Assembly: GCA_965601455.1 (NCBI GenBank)
Contig: OZ271831.1
Coordinates: 4,402,001-4,466,000, forward strand
Direction: 5' to 3'
Length of the DNA: 64,000 bases
From: JANQEU01 sp965601455
Lineage (GTDB): Bacteria; Bacteroidota; Bacteroidia; Cytophagales; Cyclobacteriaceae
This document shows, in pieces, positions 25,965 through 34,678 of this stretch. Numbering within the stretch: the first letter of the stretch is position 1; each line of letters starts with the position of its first letter. The notes under the pieces were generated by a model that saw only the letters and a program-made list of their open reading frames with translations, was not told where the DNA came from and did no database searches. The position numbers and the translations under genes are program-made.

Positions 25965-28642
25965 TATCGTATTTGTTGTCCGATAGAAAAGTGGAATTGA
26001 GAACCAGAAGGATCTTCTTGTCCAAATGGTGCGTCAAAACCGTAACCGTAATCGAGTCCAAGCAAACCAAATGCTGGCATGAAAATTCGTACTCCTACAC
26101 CTGCTGATCTTTTCATGTCATATGGATTATATTGACTGAAATCGTTCCAGTTGTTTCCTCCTTCAACGAAACCTAACGCATATATTGTGGCCGTAGGGTT
26201 CAGAGAAACAGGGTATCTCAGTTCCATAACGAACTTTGTGAATAGGGTACCTCCGAATATGCCTCTTTGTGCATCAAATGGTGTCACAGAATTTGATTCA
26301 CCTAAGCTTCTCCTTGGATCGTCGTATCCTCTTAGGCCAATCAAATCAGTTCCTAATATGAAGTTTTGGCCTGTTAAACCGGCACCTCCCAGTACAAAAC
26401 GTTCAAATGGTCCAACCGGAACCCGACTATCGTATGCTCCAATAAATCCAAAGTGAATACGAGGAGCTAGGATCAGCTTATCAATGATTGGTAAATAGTA
26501 ATTAGCGTCAAAATTCCATTTATGATACTCTATCCACTTATATATCCTTTCAGCTGGTGCTGTCTCATAGTCGATATTGTTAAACAAGGAATACGGTGGA
26601 GTCATATTAACGCTCAATGTAAGGTCAGAACCTCTTTGAGGATACATTGGGTTATCGGAGGACCTCCTGGAAATCGTAGTGTTCAGTGTTAAACTATTGG
26701 CAACACCAGTACGGAAACCTAATCCTTGAGGCCATTCGAATAAATCATACTTCAAATAACCAATGGAGTTACTGACTACAAAGAAATCATCCGGCCATTT
26801 GACTCTTCGGCCTAAGGTTAAGGTGACTCCGGAGATATTTAAAAGACTATTGACTCGGTCAAATCTCCTATTTCTAAAATCAAATAGTCTTTGAACCGAG
26901 TAGGTATAACTTATTCCGAAACTGTTAGGTTTTTTTCCACCTAACCAAGGTTCTTGGAAACTCAGACTATAACTCTGAAAACTTCTTCCGTTGGCCTGCG
27001 CTCTAACCGATAATCTCTGGCCATCACCAATCGGAGGAAATGTCTTAAACCCAAGTGCTTTCTGAATAGAAAAATTATTGAAATTCACTCCCAGGGTACC
27101 AACAAATCCTTGAAAGCCTCCCCAACCACCTGAGAGTTCGATCTGATCACTTGGCTTTTCTGTTAGCTGCCACTCAATATCTACCGTCTCTGTGGCCATA
27201 TTTGGCACCGGAATAGGATTTACTTTTTGGGGATCGAAGTACCCCAATTGCGATAACTCTCGTTGTGTTCTGATCAATTCAGCCCTACTAAATTTTTGAC
27301 CTGGAATAGTTCTTAATTCCCTCCGGATTACATGGTCGTTTGTTTTCTCATTACCGCTGATTGTTACCTCGTTGATTGTGGCTTGAGCACCTTCATACAT
27401 TCGCATTTCGATGTCAATTGAGTCCCCGACGATACCGACTTCCACAGGGTTTACACTGAAGAAGAGGTAGCCATTATCCATGTAAAGAGAGCTAATGTCA
27501 ATTCCGGCAGGGTCGTAATTGAGTTTCTTATCAATAAGCTCAAGATCGTAAACATCGCCTTTTTCAATGCCCAGAATACGTTCCAGAGTCTCGTCTGGGT
27601 AAATGAAATTACCTGTCCAATCAATATTTCTGAAGTAGTACTTTGTGCCTTCATTTAAGGACAGATCTACTTTCAAAAATCTATCATCTACTGAATAGAT
27701 GGTGTCCATCATGATTTCAGCATCTCGGTAGCCTTTTGAATTGTAGAATGTAATCACCGAGGCTTTATCCGTCTCATAATCTGTCTCTACATACTTGCCA
27801 TCTTTGAATATGTTCAACTTGGCATGTTTGGTAATCTTGTCTGTGAATTCCGGGATAGTTGCAGTATCCTTATGGGTAAGGAAATGAATCAAATTCACAG
27901 GATTCACTAATCGAACAGATTCATGAAGTATGGTTGTAGGCAAATCAAATCTGCCATACTCTCCTGTCTCCTTCATTTTTGATCTTAATCTGGCGTCTGA
28001 AAACTGCTTGTTTCCATCAAACTCGATTTCCCTGATTTTGACCTTTTTCCCTTTTACTACAACAATTTTGAGTGCTGCACTATTTCGGACAACAGAGTCC
28101 TGCTTTTGAATAATGTCCACTTCGGCGTTTAAGTATCCTTTCCCTTCCAGGTACTTCCTTACTGCGATTTCAGTATTCTTGATTACTACGTCGGTAAGAA
28201 TTTTACCTCTGACTAACTCGACCTGATCTTCTAATTCCGATTTATCTGACCCATTAACTCCTTCAAACGTGTATCTTGTGAGCCGAGGCCTCTCTACTAG
28301 TTTTATTGTCAGCCAAATTTGATTCCCCTCGATTTTAGATGCATCAATGGATATATTCCCAATGATCCCTTGCTTCCATAATCTTTTAATTGCCGAAGTG
28401 ATTTCATCCCCTGGAATCTTGATTTTGTCTCCAACCTTAAGACCTGATAAAGAGATTAAAGCATTATTATCTAGAAATTCGATTCCTTCTACCTCAATAC
28501 CTGCGACCTCGAATTCCCTTGGGCTTGAGTAATTGATAGCAATATCTGATTGTGTCCGGTTTCGGTTTTGTCCAAAAACAATCTGTCCGATCGATTGGTG
28601 AACAAAGCCAACCATTAATCCTAGTACAAAAAGTCGTTTCAT
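25964..28642 (-). CDS. bamA: Outer membrane protein assembly factor BamA
   Basis: 892 residues: signal peptide (about 1-19), a periplasmic region of about 460 residues that fits a series of POTRA domains (for example VEGIEFLDNNALISLSGLKVGD and the later VTISGNEKTNDHVIRRELR), and a C-terminal 16-strand barrel. The conserved RGY of loop 6 is present (GLRGYDDPRR). BamA is the essential insertase for outer-membrane barrels. The gene overlaps uppS by 4 bases upstream and the first ompH gene by 1 base downstream. It is longer than the E. coli protein (about 810), as is common in this phylum. Confidence 0.95.
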   Translation of the reverse strand: MKRLFVLGLMVGFVHQSIGQIVFGQNRNRTQSDIAINYSSPREFEVAGIEVEGIEFLDNNALISLSGLKVGDKIKIPGDEITSAIKRLWKQGIIGNISIDASKIEGNQIWLTIKLVERPRLTRYTFEGVNGSDKSELEDQVELVRGKILTDVVIKNTEIAVRKYLEGKGYLNAEVDIIQKQDSVVRNSAALKIVVVKGKKVKIREIEFDGNKQFSDARLRSKMKETGEYGRFDLPTTILHESVRLVNPVNLIHFLTHKDTATIPEFTDKITKHAKLNIFKDGKYVETDYETDKASVITFYNSKGYRDAEIMMDTIYSVDDRFLKVDLSLNEGTKYYFRNIDWTGNFIYPDETLERILGIEKGDVYDLELIDKKLNYDPAGIDISSLYMDNGYLFFSVNPVEVGIVGDSIDIEMRMYEGAQATINEVTISGNEKTNDHVIRRELRTIPGQKFSRAELIRTQRELSQLGYFDPQKVNPIPVPNMATETVDIEWQLTEKPSDQIELSGGWGGFQGFVGTLGVNFNNFSIQKALGFKTFPPIGDGQRLSVRAQANGRSFQSYSLSFQEPWLGGKKPNSFGISYTYSVQRLFDFRNRRFDRVNSLLNISGVTLTLGRRVKWPDDFFVVSNSIGYLKYDLFEWPQGLGFRTGVANSLTLNTTISRRSSDNPMYPQRGSDLTLSVNMTPPYSLFNNIDYETAPAERIYKWIEYHKWNFDANYYLPIIDKLILAPRIHFGFIGAYDSRVPVGPFERFVLGGAGLTGQNFILGTDLIGLRGYDDPRRSLGESNSVTPFDAQRGIFGGTLFTKFVMELRYPVSLNPTATIYALGFVEGGNNWNDFSQYNPYDMKRSAGVGVRIFMPAFGLLGLDYGYGFDAPFGQEDPSGSQFHFSIGQQIR

Positions 28643-29364
28643 CTGCTGACTACCTGCTCCCCCGTTTTTCCAAATCTTCTCTCCCTGTTGGCAAACTCCT
28701 GTAGCGCTTGTTCCATATGCTGTTTACGATAATCCGGCCATAAAACATCTGTAAAATAAAATTCGCTATAAGCTGCTTGCCACAAATAGAAATTGCTTAG
28801 CCTTTGTTCACCGCTGGTTCTAATGATTAATTCTGGCTCCACCATGGACGCCGTTGAAAGATTCTTGTCTATGAGTTCCTCATTAATTTCTTCAGGATCA
28901 ATTTTACCCGCCTTTACCAAAGATGTGATCTTCTTCATGGCCATCGATAAATCCCACCTACCACTGTAATTCAATGCCAGCACTAGTCGAAGCCTGTTAT
29001 TCTCAGAGGTAATCTCAATCGCCTGATTTAGCTTTTCTCTTGTCGTAGATGGTAGCTTACTTACGTCACCTATAGATTCAAGTTTGACGTTATTATCCAT
29101 CAGGGTCGAAAGTTCCGAATTGATAGTTTTTACTAAGAGTGCCATGAGCCCCTCTACTTCGTATTTGGGTCTACCCCAGTTTTCAGTTGAAAAGGCATAA
29201 AGGGTGAGAATATCGATCCCTTTTTCAGCGCAGAACTCGGTGCATTCCCTTACCGCAGTAATTGCGTTTCTATGGCCATAAATGCGAGCTGCACCCTTCT
29301 TCTGGGCCCAACGTCCGTTGCCATCCATAATAATTGCAATATGCCTGGGAATCTTGTTACTCAT
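28639..29364 (-). CDS. uppS: Isoprenyl transferase (undecaprenyl diphosphate synthase)
   Basis: 241 residues with the cis-prenyltransferase signature HIAIIMDGNGRWAQKKG (Asp14), the AFSTENWGRP segment and the C-terminal LIIRTSGEQRLSNFYLWQ and YFTDVLWPDY motifs. It builds the C55 carrier lipid used for peptidoglycan and surface glycans. It overlaps bamA by 4 bases, so envelope lipid carrier synthesis and outer-membrane protein assembly are joined in one transcript. Confidence 0.96.
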   Translation of the reverse strand: MSNKIPRHIAIIMDGNGRWAQKKGAARIYGHRNAITAVRECTEFCAEKGIDILTLYAFSTENWGRPKYEVEGLMALLVKTINSELSTLMDNNVKLESIGDVSKLPSTTREKLNQAIEITSENNRLRLVLALNYSGRWDLSMAMKKITSLVKAGKIDPEEINEELIDKNLSTASMVEPELIIRTSGEQRLSNFYLWQAAYSEFYFTDVLWPDYRKQHMEQALQEFANRERRFGKTGEQVVSR

Positions 29365-29429
29365 TCTTGAGTAGGTCTTTATGAATTCAGCCTACAAAAA
29401 TGGGGGATTTTTAACTGAATTGATGGTTT

Positions 29430-30146
29430 TTAACGAAAATTAGCTCTCAACATGTATTTATTTGGGATATAAGGAAATGGACATGGTATTTCGTAAATAA
29501 TAAACGAAAGTCGAATGGCGGAAAAGAAATACCAATCGGAATCTTCCGGGTTCCCGTATTGAAAGTCCTTTAGTTCGTCGTTGCTATCTGACACTCCATC
29601 CAGGAAATCGAAAAAAGTCTTTCTCATTCCTGTTTCAAATTCAAGAGCAAAGCGTTTTCCTATTAGCTGCTTGAAACCCACACCAAATGGGATCACTGCC
29701 TGAATTTTATTGAACTTATCCTCTGTTTGATCAAAACGATAGAGCCTTGTAAATCCCATTCCAAGATAGGCATAAGGGGACCATCTGATAGTAGATTTTT
29801 CATGTTTGTAGTCAAGAAAGTGATACTCAACTGTAGATGATAATTCGGCGACAGTGATGTTAAAGGATTGGTTCCTCTGAACAGCCAAAGCATCAATTGG
29901 ATCGCTGTCTGATCCGGTTAGATTGCCAACAGCTAAGCCCCATTTTAGTGAGAGGTATTCAGAAAAGTTCATTCGATAGTGGGCGGTAATCGCTGGCCGA
30001 ACAGTAGAAATGTCGAATTTCCGTATGAGGTCTCCGGAATAATTCAGACCGCCAATCCCTCCGCCAAATTCAAGAAACTGTGCGTGTGTACCCGTGAGAA
30101 AAAGGGTAAATGCAAAAAGAGTAACTAAGAGTCGTAAGTTTATGAT
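29430..30146 (-). CDS. DUF6089-like outer-membrane barrel protein with a non-standard start codon
   Basis: About 238 residues. The frame encodes a good signal peptide (INLRLLVTLFAFTLFLTGTHAQ) followed by LEFGGGIGGLNYSGDL, a beta-barrel-like body and an aromatic C-terminal strand. There is no ATG, GTG or TTG between the in-frame stop upstream and residue 59; the first ATG, at 29972, would cut off the signal peptide and first strands. The codon that overlaps the previous stop as TAATC is ATC, exactly where TAATG would be expected, so I place the start there. It could be a true rare start, a recent mutation or a base error. The function is unknown. It is a paralogue of the preceding gene. Confidence 0.7.
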   Translation of the reverse strand: MINLRLLVTLFAFTLFLTGTHAQFLEFGGGIGGLNYSGDLIRKFDISTVRPAITAHYRMNFSEYLSLKWGLAVGNLTGSDSDPIDALAVQRNQSFNITVAELSSTVEYHFLDYKHEKSTIRWSPYAYLGMGFTRLYRFDQTEDKFNKIQAVIPFGVGFKQLIGKRFALEFETGMRKTFFDFLDGVSDSNDELKDFQYGNPEDSDWYFFSAIRLSFIIYEIPCPFPYIPNKYMLRANFR

Positions 30147-31243
30147 TACCTGAATTTGGCCCGACTTCTTTTACTGGAGCTTCTACCTTGTTGGATAATG
30201 TAGACGAGCTTAATTTGAGTGACCCAATAAAGGTCATTGTTGTCTGGGTTTCCTCTAATAGTTCCTTCAAGTCCCGACCCAGTAAATCCATTGATGTTTC
30301 GAACCACTCCATCTGGAAACTCTACACCTCGTACAGTTGATAGATCTCCACGAGAAGTTGATAAATCAAAACCATTAGTGGGTTCCGCTGCTCTATCCGA
30401 CATAATTCTTGAAAGATAGTCTTCTTCAGGAAATTGGTCCAATCCTACGTATCTGGAGCTTACGTCATCGATGTAATCTGTGAATAGAATTCTCACTCCA
30501 GTTTCTATTTGGGCATTGAAAGGCGTTCCAGGAATCCTAATCAAAGCTCCCAGCATGATGGGAATGTTGAAAGCGAATGACCCATAAACCAGGGAATCTC
30601 TCCCAAGATTTTGTCCTTCCGTCCCTAGATCTCTGAGATTTACCCATTCTCCACCTTCAGGAACTGCAGGAGTATCTTCCAGCTGGTAGTCTAGCTCTGG
30701 GACCCTACCTTTAGGTGTGTGGGTAAAGACACCGGCCCCTACAAAAAGGTAAAAGTTTACCGGATTTCTGAAATTGGGTCCATTCTGATCAGGGATGAAA
30801 TAATAATTGATCCCCAAATTCAACTCAATGATGTCATTTCTGAAACTAAGATTCCTTAGGTAACGTGGCTCGTTGTCAGCGTCTCTTTCAGCGGTAAAGT
30901 CATCTCCTTTTAGTCGTCCATAGTTAAGTGTTCCCCGAAGAGCCATAGTAGGGGAGAAACGATAACCTAGTGTAAATCCAGCGCCAGGCCGGGTAAATGA
31001 TATGTCCGTACTAGCTGCCCGACTAACAGGCGCAAGGTCCCCGTAGTAATTAAGGGCATTAATACCAACACCAACAAATGCGTAGTTTCTAAACTTCCCT
31101 CCGACAGATCCGCCACTATATCTCGAAACGCTTTTATTCCTTTCCAGCTTACTTTTAAAGCTATGGCGCTGTGCTTGTACATCTGTCCATGTAAAACAAA
31201 GGACCAGTGTAAATAGCAGAAAAACTATTTTGGCGATTCGCAT
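30146..31243 (-). CDS. DUF6089-like outer-membrane barrel protein
   Basis: 365 residues: signal peptide (MRIAKIVFLLFTLVLCFTWTDVQAQ) and a body of alternating strands that fits an eight-stranded OmpA-type barrel (YAFVGVGINALNYYGDLAP, GAGFTLGYRFSPTMALRG, FRNPVNFYLFVGAGVF), with long loops and a C-terminal YWVTQIKLVYII strand. Proteins of this kind are common beside uppS and bamA in Bacteroidota and are classed as DUF6089; the role is not known. Its own -7 element lies upstream after an 84-base gap from NAD kinase. Confidence 0.82.
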   Translation of the reverse strand: MRIAKIVFLLFTLVLCFTWTDVQAQRHSFKSKLERNKSVSRYSGGSVGGKFRNYAFVGVGINALNYYGDLAPVSRAASTDISFTRPGAGFTLGYRFSPTMALRGTLNYGRLKGDDFTAERDADNEPRYLRNLSFRNDIIELNLGINYYFIPDQNGPNFRNPVNFYLFVGAGVFTHTPKGRVPELDYQLEDTPAVPEGGEWVNLRDLGTEGQNLGRDSLVYGSFAFNIPIMLGALIRIPGTPFNAQIETGVRILFTDYIDDVSSRYVGLDQFPEEDYLSRIMSDRAAEPTNGFDLSTSRGDLSTVRGVEFPDGVVRNINGFTGSGLEGTIRGNPDNNDLYWVTQIKLVYIIQQGRSSSKRSRAKFR

Positions 31244-31265
31244 ATGAATTCTAACGATGAACCAT

Positions 31266-31273
31266 CAAATTTA
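31266..31273 (-). promoter_or_regulatory. Putative -7 element (TAAATTTG) before the DUF6089 genes
   Basis: On the minus strand TAAATTTG matches TAnnTTTG, 22 bases before the ATG at 31243, in the only sizeable gap (84 bases) of the operon. It would give the barrel-uppS-bamA-ompH part its own promoter. Confidence 0.5.
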
Positions 31274-31327
31274 TGTATTTGACCAACGAATTCTCTTAGG
31301 ATTTCCGACAAAATGGGTAAAAAATCC

Positions 31328-32194
31328 TTAATTCCGCTTATCTAATCCCCATGAAAGCTTGTTTTTCAGGGTATTTATGAAGCTGTAACCTTCCAGTTTT
31401 ATCAGATTTGCGTGAAATGGAGCCTTGGATACATTAAGTTCTGCATCTCCTTCAACACGAGTTGAACGTGAATCTAGTGAAACCAAATAATTCCGGTTCC
31501 TACTCTCTACAATAAAAGTTAATTCAGCATCATCAGGCACAATTAATGGTCTAATGTTCAGGTTGTGAGGGCTCACTGGAGTGATTAGGAAATTTTCATT
31601 TCCAGGTAACAGAATTGGCCCACCACAGCTGAGAGAGTAACCTGTTGATCCAGTTGGGGTAGCCACCATTAAACCATCTGCCCAGTAGGAATTAATAAAA
31701 TCGCCGTTCAAGTAGGCTTTCACGGTAATCATGGAGGAAGTCTCTCTTCTAAGAATCGAGAACTCATTAAGTGCATAGGACTGATTACCAAAAAGCTTAG
31801 ATCTTGTCTTCAACTGAATTAAAGAACGACTATCAAGTGTGAATTTTCTGTCGAAAAGAAGCTCGGTAGCCTCAGGAATCTGATCTCTTGCGATTGTTGC
31901 CAGGAATCCAAGTCTACCTGTGTTAATACCCATTATTGGAGTTTCGGTGTCTTGTACATATGTCAAAGTTTCAAGGATAGTACCGTCACCACCGAGGCTT
32001 ACAATCGCATCAACCTCCGCCGGCACTCTGTTTTTGAAAACCTGTATTCCAAGAGGCATACCTGGATTTTCCTTTATAAAGGACTCAGAAAGGTAGAGGG
32101 AAGTATTCCTTTTCTTGAATATTTGGAAAAGGTCAAGGACTTGCTCTCTGGAAGATTCATTAATCTTTCTTCCATGAATAGCGATCTTGTCCAC
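31328..32194 (-). CDS. nadK: NAD kinase
   Basis: 288 residues with the diacylglycerol-kinase-like GGDGT motif (68-72, VSLGGDGTILE), the NTGRLGFLA segment and the substrate motif YALNEFSILR, then ATPTGSTGYSLSCGGPIL. It makes NADP from NAD and ATP or polyphosphate. It starts 2 bases after the CBS-domain gene. The order CBS protein, NAD kinase, barrel, uppS, bamA is one I recognise as recurring in this phylum. Confidence 0.96.
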   Translation of the reverse strand: MDKIAIHGRKINESSREQVLDLFQIFKKRNTSLYLSESFIKENPGMPLGIQVFKNRVPAEVDAIVSLGGDGTILETLTYVQDTETPIMGINTGRLGFLATIARDQIPEATELLFDRKFTLDSRSLIQLKTRSKLFGNQSYALNEFSILRRETSSMITVKAYLNGDFINSYWADGLMVATPTGSTGYSLSCGGPILLPGNENFLITPVSPHNLNIRPLIVPDDAELTFIVESRNRNYLVSLDSRSTRVEGDAELNVSKAPFHANLIKLEGYSFINTLKNKLSWGLDKRN

Positions 32195-32196
32195 AC

Positions 32197-32862
32197 TTAG
32201 ATTTTTAAGTATTTCATCAACGCATCATACCTGTCCAGATCAGGATTTTCTTCCTCTGTTGAGGTGTACGTATCTACCAATGAGTAGCCTTTGGATTCTA
32301 GAATTTTCGTGAGGTGATTTACTTCTTCTCGATTAATCTTAATTGTTAGCCTTATTCTTGAAGGATGCTCCGGGTCGGTGAGGATGCTGGAGCTCAGTAT
32401 TTTTGCCTCTTCTGTCTCTATCAGGCGGCTTATTTCCGCCAATGAATAGTCTCTGAAGTCCATTGAGATAACAAGAATGGCTCCCGGGATATTGACTGAG
32501 CTGGAATTTGCAAACGCTTCAACAACGTCCTCAATTGAAATTACACCGAGGTACTCACCGTTAGCATCAACAACTGCAATCAATTTGGATTCAAGTTCAT
32601 ACGCTCTCTTTAGAACGTCATAGTAATGGGTATCTTCAACAATAATTGGTTGAACATAGTCATTGATCAAATCACCAACCAATTCCGCGTCCGGCTCTCT
32701 TTCAAGAAGCAAATCTTCAGACACCATACCAAGAAACTTTCCGTTTTCCACTACAGGTAATTGAATAAGGCGAAACTCCTCCATCCAACGGTGGGCCTTC
32801 TCAAGTTTGTCTGACACCTTCAAAGGTGGGATCAGGTAGTTAATTAAGTCTCTTGCGGTCAT
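32197..32862 (-). CDS. CBS-domain protein with ACT-like C-terminus
   Basis: 221 residues. Two CBS motifs fill residues 1-120 (ARDLINYLIPPLKVSDKLEKA and the VIAVDANGEYLGVISIEDVVEAF part), followed by an ACT-like beta-alpha-beta domain (about 128-205). Such pairs bind adenine nucleotides or other small ligands and act as sensors. No catalytic domain is present, so a regulatory role, perhaps for the NAD kinase encoded 2 bases downstream, is an inference from context. It overlaps the hydrolase gene by 4 bases. Confidence 0.88.
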   Translation of the reverse strand: MTARDLINYLIPPLKVSDKLEKAHRWMEEFRLIQLPVVENGKFLGMVSEDLLLEREPDAELVGDLINDYVQPIIVEDTHYYDVLKRAYELESKLIAVVDANGEYLGVISIEDVVEAFANSSSVNIPGAILVISMDFRDYSLAEISRLIETEEAKILSSSILTDPEHPSRIRLTIKINREEVNHLTKILESKGYSLVDTYTSTEEENPDLDRYDALMKYLKI

Positions 32863-33620
32863 GCAGCTTTTTCAGATTGTAAAAATTCTTTAAGTAAAAT
32901 ATTAAACTTTTCCGGATGTTCCATCATTGGAGCATGACAACAATGGTCAATAAATCGTAATTCCGAATTTGGGATCAGCCGATTAAACTCATGCGCAACA
33001 TAGGGTGGAGTAATGGTATCGTTTAATCCCCAAATAAGTAATGTCGGGACTTCTATTCTACAAATATCATCCGCCATGTTATTTCGTTGGGCAGATTTGG
33101 CAATTGCCACAATACTGAGACATTTTTGAATACTCTTCATTGTCTCGAATACTTCATCTACCAACTGTTTTGAAGCCGTTGCGGGATCATAGAAAGTATA
33201 GCCTACCCTTTCCTTAATATAATCGTAACTACCTCTCTTTGGATAGGAACCACCCATGCTGTTTTCGAACAATCCTGAGCTTCCTGTAAGCACTAGCTTA
33301 GATACATTTTGCTGATTTCGTAAAGTATAAATCAATGCAACATGACCACCAAGTGAATTTCCCATCAGGATGAGATCCTTTAGATCCATGTGATCCACAA
33401 AATCTTCAAAAAAGGCATTCAAGGATTCTAAACCTGCTTTCTTAATCGGTAAAGTATAAATTGGTAATACTGGTATGATAACGCGGTAATCTTCCTTAAA
33501 AGCATCCACCACCGATTCCCAGTTACTTAATGCACCAAAAAGTCCATGAAGCAGAACAAGGTTTGGACCACTGCCCTCCTCCAGGTATTCAAAATCCTTA
33601 TCTCTCTTGACTTGCAGCAT
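32859..33620 (-). CDS. Alpha/beta hydrolase
   Basis: 253 residues with the full catalytic triad of the fold: nucleophile Ser89 in GNSLGG, the acid in LLIWGLNDTITP, and the histidine in the C-terminal HCCHAPMMEHPEKF. The oxyanion segment LLHGLFGALSNW is present. There is no signal peptide, so it is cytoplasmic. The substrate is unknown; family members include esterases and C-C hydrolases such as MenH. It starts 24 bases after the cvpA-like gene. Confidence 0.88.
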   Translation of the reverse strand: MLQVKRDKDFEYLEEGSGPNLVLLHGLFGALSNWESVVDAFKEDYRVIIPVLPIYTLPIKKAGLESLNAFFEDFVDHMDLKDLILMGNSLGGHVALIYTLRNQQNVSKLVLTGSSGLFENSMGGSYPKRGSYDYIKERVGYTFYDPATASKQLVDEVFETMKSIQKCLSIVAIAKSAQRNNMADDICRIEVPTLLIWGLNDTITPPYVAHEFNRLIPNSELRFIDHCCHAPMMEHPEKFNILLKEFLQSEKAA

Positions 33621-33644
33621 AGTTTCTAAAGTAATCTAACGTAT

Positions 33645-34187
33645 TTACAGGTAGACTAATTTCTCACCCCCCTGAAAATTATCCATAAAGTCGAAAATAT
33701 CATCAAAAAACGGCACAACAGCACTTAGATACTGGAATGTAGTGGGAGCAAAATCCCTAACGAAAGGATAAAGTCTGGACTGGTCCTGTGCCTCTGAAGG
33801 TAATTCAAGGCCAATACTTTCGAACAGCCAAATAAATAAACTCACGAACATCATCCATTTTAATAGGGCAAAAATGCTTCCAAAAGTGTTATCAACTACC
33901 TTCAAGATGGTGAGGTTTATGGCATTCTTAAGGACCCTGGCAGCTAGATTTATCAGAATCATACTGCCTAAAAAAATCGCCAGGAATACACCTACAGATA
34001 AAGGTGTGTAAAATTCGGAGTCACCAAAAAATCTGTTTGCTATGGGTGAAGCAAACTCAACTGCGAGAATAATCCCAGCTATCAACCCAATGAGCGAAAA
34101 AATCTCGATAACAAACCCCCGGAGAAATCCTTTAAACAAAGCGAACAGTAAAATGACCCCTATAATGATGTCAATATAATTCATCAA
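33645..34187 (-). CDS. CvpA-family membrane protein
   Basis: 180 residues with four predicted membrane helices and the CvpA pattern: YIDIIIGVILLFALFKGFLRGFVIEIFSLIGLI at the N-terminus, with the conserved GFxxG-like turn. CvpA proteins are linked to colicin V production in E. coli and to envelope integrity elsewhere; the biochemical role is unsettled. It overlaps the YqeY-like gene by 4 bases. MetMet at the start leaves the exact first codon uncertain by one residue. Confidence 0.85.
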   Translation of the reverse strand: MMNYIDIIIGVILLFALFKGFLRGFVIEIFSLIGLIAGIILAVEFASPIANRFFGDSEFYTPLSVGVFLAIFLGSMILINLAARVLKNAINLTILKVVDNTFGSIFALLKWMMFVSLFIWLFESIGLELPSEAQDQSRLYPFVRDFAPTTFQYLSAVVPFFDDIFDFMDNFQGGEKLVYL

Positions 34188-34639
34188 CCTTTGGCCAATA
34201 GATCTTTTACAACTTGAGAAATAGCTTTGCCATCTGCCTTCCCTGCTAGTTCTTTTGTAGCGACACCCATTACTTTGCCCATGTCCTGTGGACCTGAAGC
34301 TCCCAACTTGGTAATGATTCCCTTTAAAATCGTCTGTAGTTCATCCGCTTCCAGCTGTTTAGGAAGGAAGGATTCAATGACTTGCAATTCTATCTTTTCC
34401 ACCTCTGCCAAATCCTCTCTTGACTGCTCATTATAAACGGATATGGAATCCTTTCGTTGTTTGGCAGCTTTGGTCAATAGCTTTAGTTCCTGATCTTCGG
34501 AGAGATCCCCTTGCCCACCTTTCTCTGTTTCGGCAAGCATTATCGAAGATTTTATTGATCGCAAGGCCCTTAATCTATCCTTATCTTTATTTAGCATTGC
34601 CTGCTTGATTTCTGTCTCAATTTTGGATTTTAAGCTCAT
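34184..34639 (-). CDS. GatB/YqeY-domain protein
   Basis: 151 residues of the YqeY family: MSLKSKIETEIKQAMLNKDKDRLRALRSI at the N-terminus and the QSFLPKQL-type segment (VIESFLPKQLEADEL) followed by ASGPQDMGKVMGV. The domain resembles the tail of the amidotransferase subunit GatB and may bind tRNA; the role of the stand-alone form is unknown. It is the first gene of the minus-strand envelope operon and diverges from pdxJ with only 39 bases between the starts. Confidence 0.9.
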   Translation of the reverse strand: MSLKSKIETEIKQAMLNKDKDRLRALRSIKSSIMLAETEKGGQGDLSEDQELKLLTKAAKQRKDSISVYNEQSREDLAEVEKIELQVIESFLPKQLEADELQTILKGIITKLGASGPQDMGKVMGVATKELAGKADGKAISQVVKDLLAKG

Positions 34640-34649
34640 TTTGAATGTC

Positions 34650-34657
34650 TATTTTTG
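34650..34657 (+). promoter_or_regulatory. Putative -7 element (TATTTTTG) of pdxJ
   Basis: An exact TAnnTTTG match on the plus strand, 21 bases before the pdxJ ATG, in the 39-base divergent gap. Confidence 0.45.
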
Positions 34658-34678
34658 ACGTGACTGATTGCAGATTCG

